NCBI GenBank assembly: GCA_037042915.1
Contig: CM073193.1
Location: 2,790,001 to 2,854,000 of the forward strand
Reading direction: 5' to 3'
DNA length: 64,000 nucleotides
Source: Auricularia sp. M13
Taxonomy: Eukaryota > Basidiomycota > Agaricomycetes > Auriculariales > Auriculariaceae
A program made the position numbers and the translations under genes. Below, in pieces: positions 59,350 through 64,000 of this stretch. Under the pieces are notes generated by a model. It saw nothing but the letters and a program-made list of their open reading frames with translations. It was not told the origin of the DNA and searched no databases. Every line of letters starts with the position of its first letter. Position 1 is the stretch's first letter.

Positions 59350-60437
59350 CATGAACGTCGACATCGACGAAGCTCCCATTGAGCTCCCCTACGACGACGA
59401 GGCCGCAGAGGCCGCTGGTCCCGAGCCTGGCGACGCGTATAAAAGGCCCGAAGGTCTATCTATTGGAAGAGTCTGCTGCTGCGCTGCACGCACGCCTGGG
59501 CAAGGTTGGCCGCAGCTTCAGCTTCAGGAGCGCGTATTTAAGGTGCCTTGCTGCAGCGCAAGGCTTTGGACGACGCAGACGAGGACATGGACGAAATGGA
59601 CGAAGGTACGCTTGGCACATAACTCTTGTGCAACCCGCATTCCAACGCGCACTCGCAGACGTGTCGCACCGTCCAAACGCGCTCCTTATCACCGGCGCGC
59701 CCATCGCAAATCTGCCAACAAAGTCGATATTCTCTTACGCGGCGTATTACGACGTCGTGCCGCTCGGCCTCGAATGGGTCGACGACCGCACCTGCGTGCT
59801 CGTATTCAAGACGCGCGCCGCAGCCCGTAGCGCTCTCCAGACGCTGTCGCGCTCGCAGCCTGACGAGAGCGGCCTTCAAGCAGCGCGGCCGCTGCCCACC
59901 TCATTGTGGCCGATCGAGGACCGTATAGCGTCCGTCTTGGGCCACTCTCGTGCTGGCACCATCCACATTCGTTGGGCTGAACCCGGCGACGTGAAGAAGT
60001 CCGGCGCACGGCAGGCCAGCGAATTCTACAAGAAGCACGGCGAAACGGCAGGCAAGGAAATCTACAAGGACGGCGTACTCATGCTGCCTGTGATTCCAAG
60101 CCGAGACCGGGAGAGGGATCGCGACCACGATGGTCACGGAAGAGACGACGAGCGCGCGAGATTGGATGCGGAACTGGATGCATTCATTGCTGGTGACGGC
60201 GATGGCGCTGCGCCAAGAAGGCCAACAGAGCGCGCGTGGGATCGAGGCAAGCCGCCGCGTCGGAGGAGCAGTCGGTCTGCGTCTCCTCGAAGGCGGAATC
60301 GCGAAGGAGCTGGTCGGGACGGAGGCCGCAGTGGTCGTCGTCGATCAGATAGAGACGACCGTACTCATAATGGACGTCCACATAAGAGCCAGGCTGAGCT
60401 CGATGCAGAACTTGACGCTTTCCTTGCTGAGCGGTAG
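59350..60437 (+). CDS. NCBP3-like RNA-binding protein with LDAELDAFL C-terminal motifs
   Basis: The start at 59350 gives MNVDIDEAPIELPYDDEAAE. After introns it reads KVYLLEESAAALHARLGK, RKALDDADEDMDEMDED and VSHRPNALLITGAPIANLPT. The core KSIFSYAAYYDVVPLGLEWV then DDRTCVLVFKTRAAARSAL matches the RRM-like domain of nuclear cap-binding subunit 3 (MST..IFxYF...HIEWLDDTSCNVVW). The second half is Arg/Asp/Ser-rich with two copies of LDAELDAF(I/L), like the C-terminal duplication motif of FoP/CHTOP-type mRNA export adaptors. The inferred role is mRNA processing or export. An AAAA at 59441-59444 reads as one A too many for the frame. Confidence 0.85.
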
Positions 60438-60610
60438 AAACATGGTGCTGGGTCTCAGCATGTACTTGTACTAAGATCATCTGTTGCTTTCGCCTTTGCT
60501 GTTATCATCCATAGAATCTCTCAACAAATCCCTTACTCACATTTCGTATCATACATGCCCTCAAGTTCTTCTACATTTGCGAGGTGCAGCTTTCCCCGTC
60601 GAACTCGTCG

Positions 60611-61329
60611 ATGCACAGCAGGGGATCTCAGTTTTTCCGAATGGTCTGGGAAAGGACGATTTTTGCGTACTGGAAAAAGCTTGTCGGAGAATTTGGTCAC
60701 TTGCCAAATGCTATGAAATATTGACTTTTACTTCTCTGAATATCCTGTTTGACCCTAAAACATCGAAAGGAGGAGTTTTGCTTGAGGGAAAAGTGTGCCT
60801 TCTCCAGTTTCCGCATTAACAACGCTTTTGCGGTTCAGTCGACCTGTTGCCGGTGACGGCGATATCGGTCATTTTCCGGGCCGTAAAAGCCGAAGGAGAA
60901 TTCGGAATTCTATTCCGGCCGCAAAATTCAGACTATGTTGGGAAAATTCAGAATAGATTATTGAATCTTGAATTTTCCTGTCTGAATTTCGAAATTTCCC
61001 AACCCAGACTGAATTTTGCGGCCGGAGTTGAATTCCGAATTCTCCTTCGGCTTTTACGGCCCGGAAAATGACCGATATCGCCGTCACCGGCAACAGGTCG
61101 ACTGAACCGCAAAAGCGTTGTTAATGCGGAAACTGGAGAAGGCACACTTTTCCCTCAAGCAAAACTCCTCCTTTCGATGTTTTAGGGTCAAACAGGATAT
61201 TCAGAGAAGTAAAAGTCAATATTTCATAGCATTTGGCAAGTGACCAAATTCTCCGACAAGCTTTTTCCAGTACGCAAAAATCGTCCTTTCCCAGACCATT
61301 CGGAAAAACCGAGATCCGCTGCTGTGATG
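60611..61329. mobile_element. Foldback (palindromic) MITE-like element with ATG target-site copies
   Basis: Two long inverted arms (60614-60950 and 60990-61326) face each other across about 40 bp. The outer roughly 300 bp of the arms are identical apart from two positions close to the ends; mismatches increase only near the centre, where a smaller palindrome of ATTCAG/GAATTT words lies. The termini are CACAGCAG and CTGCTGTG, directly flanked by ATG on both sides (60611-60613 and 61327-61329). A CAC..GTG terminus with a 3-bp duplication is what CACTA/EnSpm-type DNA transposons leave. No transposase is encoded; the ORFs inside are arm translations. It is non-autonomous, and near-identical arms suggest recent insertion or gene-conversion between arms. 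The class assignment is tentative. Confidence 0.75.
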
Positions 61330-61562
61330 GTCTGCAGGCCGCATGGCGGCAAAGTCCGTTGCTTTTTGTGCGTCTGCTCCAAACCATCCCGTTTTACTTT
61401 TGTTCTGTTTGGCGACCTCGAGCATAATAAGACCTTCCAATGGGTAACTTTGGCTTGCTATCGGAAGTCTTGTAGGCTTGCTTGTGTGCGTGGACAAGCT
61501 CGACTACCAAACTGCCGACAGCCTGAGTGATTGGGACGGACGGGCTGCTTGCTGCTCGACGA

Positions 61563-61568
61563 GTATAA
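61563..61568 (+). promoter_or_regulatory. TATA box
   Basis: TATAAA in GAGTATAAAGC, about 107 bp before the ATG at 61675. It supports a transcript starting just downstream of the foldback element. Confidence 0.5.
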
Positions 61569-61674
61569 AGCTTGCCAGCCAGCTCGAGCATGGACATCAT
61601 CAGCAGTCCGCACGATTCTGCTCCAGCAGCTCCAGCTCTTGCGCTCGTACTCCTGCTTCTACAGTCTCGCAGCA

Positions 61675-63210
61675 ATGTTCGGCCTTAGCAACTTCTCTAC
61701 CGGCTCGCCCTCTGCGCTTTCCATCTTCGCGCCGGCTCATTCGCCCCGCGATACACATGCGCTCTACTCCGAGCTTCTTGGCGGCAGCACCAAGCCTCGC
61801 CAGACTTCGCGCCGCGCGCAGGTCTCCGGGCAGCAGCGGGGAAGGAAGTCTTCCGAATCCCTGCTCACGAAGGTCGCGTCTTTGTGCTCATTACGCACCG
61901 ACGTCGAATCCACCTCCTCTTCGATGGGCGTATATGTGTACCAAGAGGTGCGCCACTGCACGCGGTAGACGATCGCTCGAAAGCACGCTTCCCTGCGCGT
62001 CATACCCTTGCGCCATTCTCCGCCGAACTCCCAGCGAGGACTCGGTCCTTCGTCTTTGGGGCTGCGCCGCTTTCCTCTCGCTGCATCCTCATGCTCTGCG
62101 CCGATCCGTTGTGAGCGTCAATACCAGACTTCTGGCTACCCCGAGGGACATTGGACACGACTCTGATACATATGTACCTTCGCATGCATCGCTAGCTGTC
62201 AACGGCAGTCAACGGCTCATACTTCTCTCCCATCTTACTCCTACAATGATAAAATTCCTGCCAAATTTTTCTATCATCTCCTGTCGCTTCTTCCTTCGGC
62301 ACTACTTGACGGTTACTATCCCGCACTCTGTTACTGCTCGCGGGGACTTGCCTTTGTCCCGCACTTACACCATTCACTTACCTAATGTGCCTGTACTGTG
62401 CAGGCGCCCGTGCTGCAACCGCGGTGACGCGTTCTGCCGTCTCTCTCTTCTTTTCATTGACAGTTGCTTGCGCCGCCCAAGTCCACATTGTCGCGCGCGT
62501 AGTGATAGGGAGGGATCCCGCAGTCGCGTGGGGTATCTGGGCAAACAATATGGTGCGCGGAACTACGGTCATTGGCATGCAACTCCAACTCGGACTTGAC
62601 GCGCCACGGCGAGACGTCTTTCGTCGCGGGAGCGCCAGAGCCAGTGACGAATTAACGCCACTCACCACCGGCGACGAATCTTTCGAACAACTTCATGCTG
62701 TGACGGCACCTTGTAGCGCCCTCTCGACCTCTTCGTCCTGGCAAGCCACATCCTGCAACTCCAATGCATCCATTCGGGAATCATCGCCCATGCCGTCCGC
62801 TTGGCCGCCCAAGTTCCCGTTTGTCTCTCGGCTCAGGCGGATGGTTCGAGGCGACGTGAAGGGCAAGGGACGCGACACCGGCCCCTCAAGCCTCGCGATG
62901 CTCTCGCACCTTGCACTCGAGTCGATCGCGCGTTTATGGAACGTTTTTCAGTTCGACACGCCAAGTGCGTATGAGTCTTGCATGGAACTGGCTAGGAGAG
63001 TCTCCGAGGAGCAAATAAGGAAACGCGGTGTGCCCGGAGAGAGCTCTACGGTACGTTTCATCCGGGATAGCACCTCAAGGTTTCTCATATTACATATCTT
63101 GAATTCTGCAGAGCGCAATTGCGTTCAGGAGCGCCCATTCCCACCTGCCTCTTATCGCCCAGGCGCAGCTTTACAGCGACTGGGTGCGCTGGCACAATTC
63201 CTGCGTCTAA
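61675..63210 (+). CDS. Orphan protein of unknown function (exon structure partly resolved)
   Basis: A start at 61675 gives MFGLSNFSTGSPSALSIFAP then YSELLGGSTKPRQTSRRAQV, up to GVYVYQE before a GTGCGC donor. The middle is uncertain. The last two exons are clear: SAWPPKFPFVSRLRRMVRGD, VKGKGRDTGPSSLAMLSHLA, LESIARLWNVFQFDTPSAYE and SCMELARRVSEEQIRKRGVP. A perfect intron follows (GTACGT..TTCTGCAG, 63052-63111), then SAIAFRSAHSHLPLIAQAQL and YSDWVRWHNSCV. A hydrophobic patch (AVSLFFSLTVACAAQVHIVA) near 62440 could be a membrane segment or intronic. N- and C-terminal parts might be two genes. No family recognised. Confidence 0.5.
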
Positions 63211-64000
63211 ACCTCCGTCGGCGGCGTTTCATCTTTCTTGACCATTTCCCCAGCAAACCTTTGCGTTTCCACCTCTCATATCTCATGCATCATGCCCTAC
63301 CAGTGGAGTCTTTCATCCTCGATCCAAACTGATCTTAGCCACCCACATTTCCTGAGTGTTTTTAACTAGAGCTAGTGTCAGCCATATTCTGATCAACTTC
63401 AGCTTCATTCATTCCTGTCTCATAGAGCTTGGTGTCAACATGCAGGTCACCGTTCTGAAGTAGTGCAATATGCGAGTCTAACAATTGAACATCCGATCAT
63501 CGATATCATCCCTTGACCCGTAACCGTCACATGTACGACATTGACTCCGCGTCCAGCTCTCAGGATTCGCTTGACCTGCCGGCTGGCATTCACAAGGATA
63601 GAATTAAGGAGTTCATGGCGGCATTCGCGGTATCTCCGTCCTTGGCAGAGTTTCAACTTTTCCGAACCGCAGAAGTTGGAATGCTGCCGAGGACGGAAAA
63701 CAGGATCTCTTGCGATGTGAAAGAGTCAGAAATATCCCTCAGGAGTACAATACTGCCCATTTATCCTCGTAAAACTCTGTATTTTATCGGCTTCGTAAGT
63801 TATAGGCTTTTTCCTTGCCTTTTCCAGAGCTTGCAAGTTTGGTCAGTTTGCAAGCCATCGTAAAATGCGAGGTTCCTTGCTGTGAGTACCGGAGCAGTTT
63901 CTGCCACCACGGGGTCATACACGAATGGTCCTGTGGCTCAGGCTCCACCATTGCACCTCAACCCGGCCCACAGATCAGGAGTCCGACCCTAGATAAACTC
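63211..64000. other. Right end of window, nothing assigned
   Basis: A frame at 63513-63863 (plus) has no recognisable motif. The interval may contain part of a gene continuing beyond the window. Confidence 0.4.

Noticed and set aside
60484-61387. Small ORFs on both strands with identical peptides (FPNGLGKDDFCVLEKACRR)
   Set aside because: They are translations of the two arms of the foldback element, not genes.
61478-62599. 373-codon plus ORF
   Set aside because: Partly overlaps the more plausible MFGLSNF frame; translation is Ser/Arg/Pro-rich with no motif and ignores good splice signals.

Overview
The window is nuclear DNA of a filamentous basidiomycete, most likely an agaricomycete. Genes are dense, lie on both strands and carry many 40-70 nt introns with GT(A/G/C)..CTNAC..AG signals. 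Recognised products are typical fungal ones: an FHA-forkhead factor, an RGS protein of the FlbA/Sst2 type, ERG27, and a basidiomycete-expanded family of kinase-like proteins. There is no operon structure, no rRNA or tRNA gene, no CRISPR and no recognisable virus-like or LTR element. All gene calls rest on reading the translated frames and splice sites by eye.

Layout. 0.3-3.3 kb (-): coiled-coil, Ser/Pro-rich protein. 3.5-4.4 (+): isochorismatase-family hydrolase. 4.6-5.7 (+): membrane-anchored cytochrome b5-like (MAPR) protein. 6.1-6.6 (-): small conserved basidiomycete protein. 6.9-9.2: gene-free. 9.3-14.0 (+): nucleoporin NUP120/160. 14.1-16.4 (-): NOP58. 16.6-17.5 (+): APC10/DOC1. 18.2-20.5 (+): FHA-forkhead factor. 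20.9-23.3 (-): chromodomain protein. 23.7-24.9 (-): YeeE/YedE sulfur transporter. 25.3-26.7 (+): NCS6/CTU1. 27.0-28.5 (-): ERG27. 28.8-31.6 (+): NOP9. 31.8-33.1 and 35.4-36.7 (-): two copies of a kinase-like gene made by a segmental duplication. 36.7-39.9: gene-poor with an F-box-like relic. 40.0-41.1 (+): ketopantoate reductase family. 41.3-43.5 (+): RGS protein. 45.4-45.8 (-): CFEM-like secreted domain. 47.5-49.2 (+): secreted ferritin-like protein. 49.6-51.6 (-): EAF elongation factor. 51.7-52.6 (-): RRP40. 53.3-53.8 (+): HSP20 with a clear heat-shock promoter. 54.0-54.9 (-): single-pass membrane protein. 56.4-57.4 (-): Gly/Ser-rich extracellular segment. 57.9-59.3 (-): KRR1. 59.4-60.4 (+): NCBP3-like RNA-binding protein. 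60.6-61.3: a long foldback (palindromic) transposon-like element. 61.7-63.2 (+): orphan gene.

Themes. Four ribosome/RNA-processing factors (NOP58, NOP9, RRP40, KRR1) and an NCBP3-like protein share the window, several of them paired head-to-head with another gene over very short gaps (KRR1/NCBP3-like start codons are only 65 bp apart). A putative sulfur (thiosulfate) transporter is divergent from the tRNA thiolase NCS6.

A pervasive pattern is that many conserved genes contain single-base frame breaks located in short homopolymers, nearly always a missing base. This looks like systematic sequencing or assembly error rather than gene decay, and it explains why many genes do not read as clean spliced ORFs. 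The most unusual structures are the foldback element with ATG target-site copies, a 15-nt microexon inside the chromodomain, and a GC-AG intron splitting the forkhead recognition helix. I did not find a clearly new multi-gene system.
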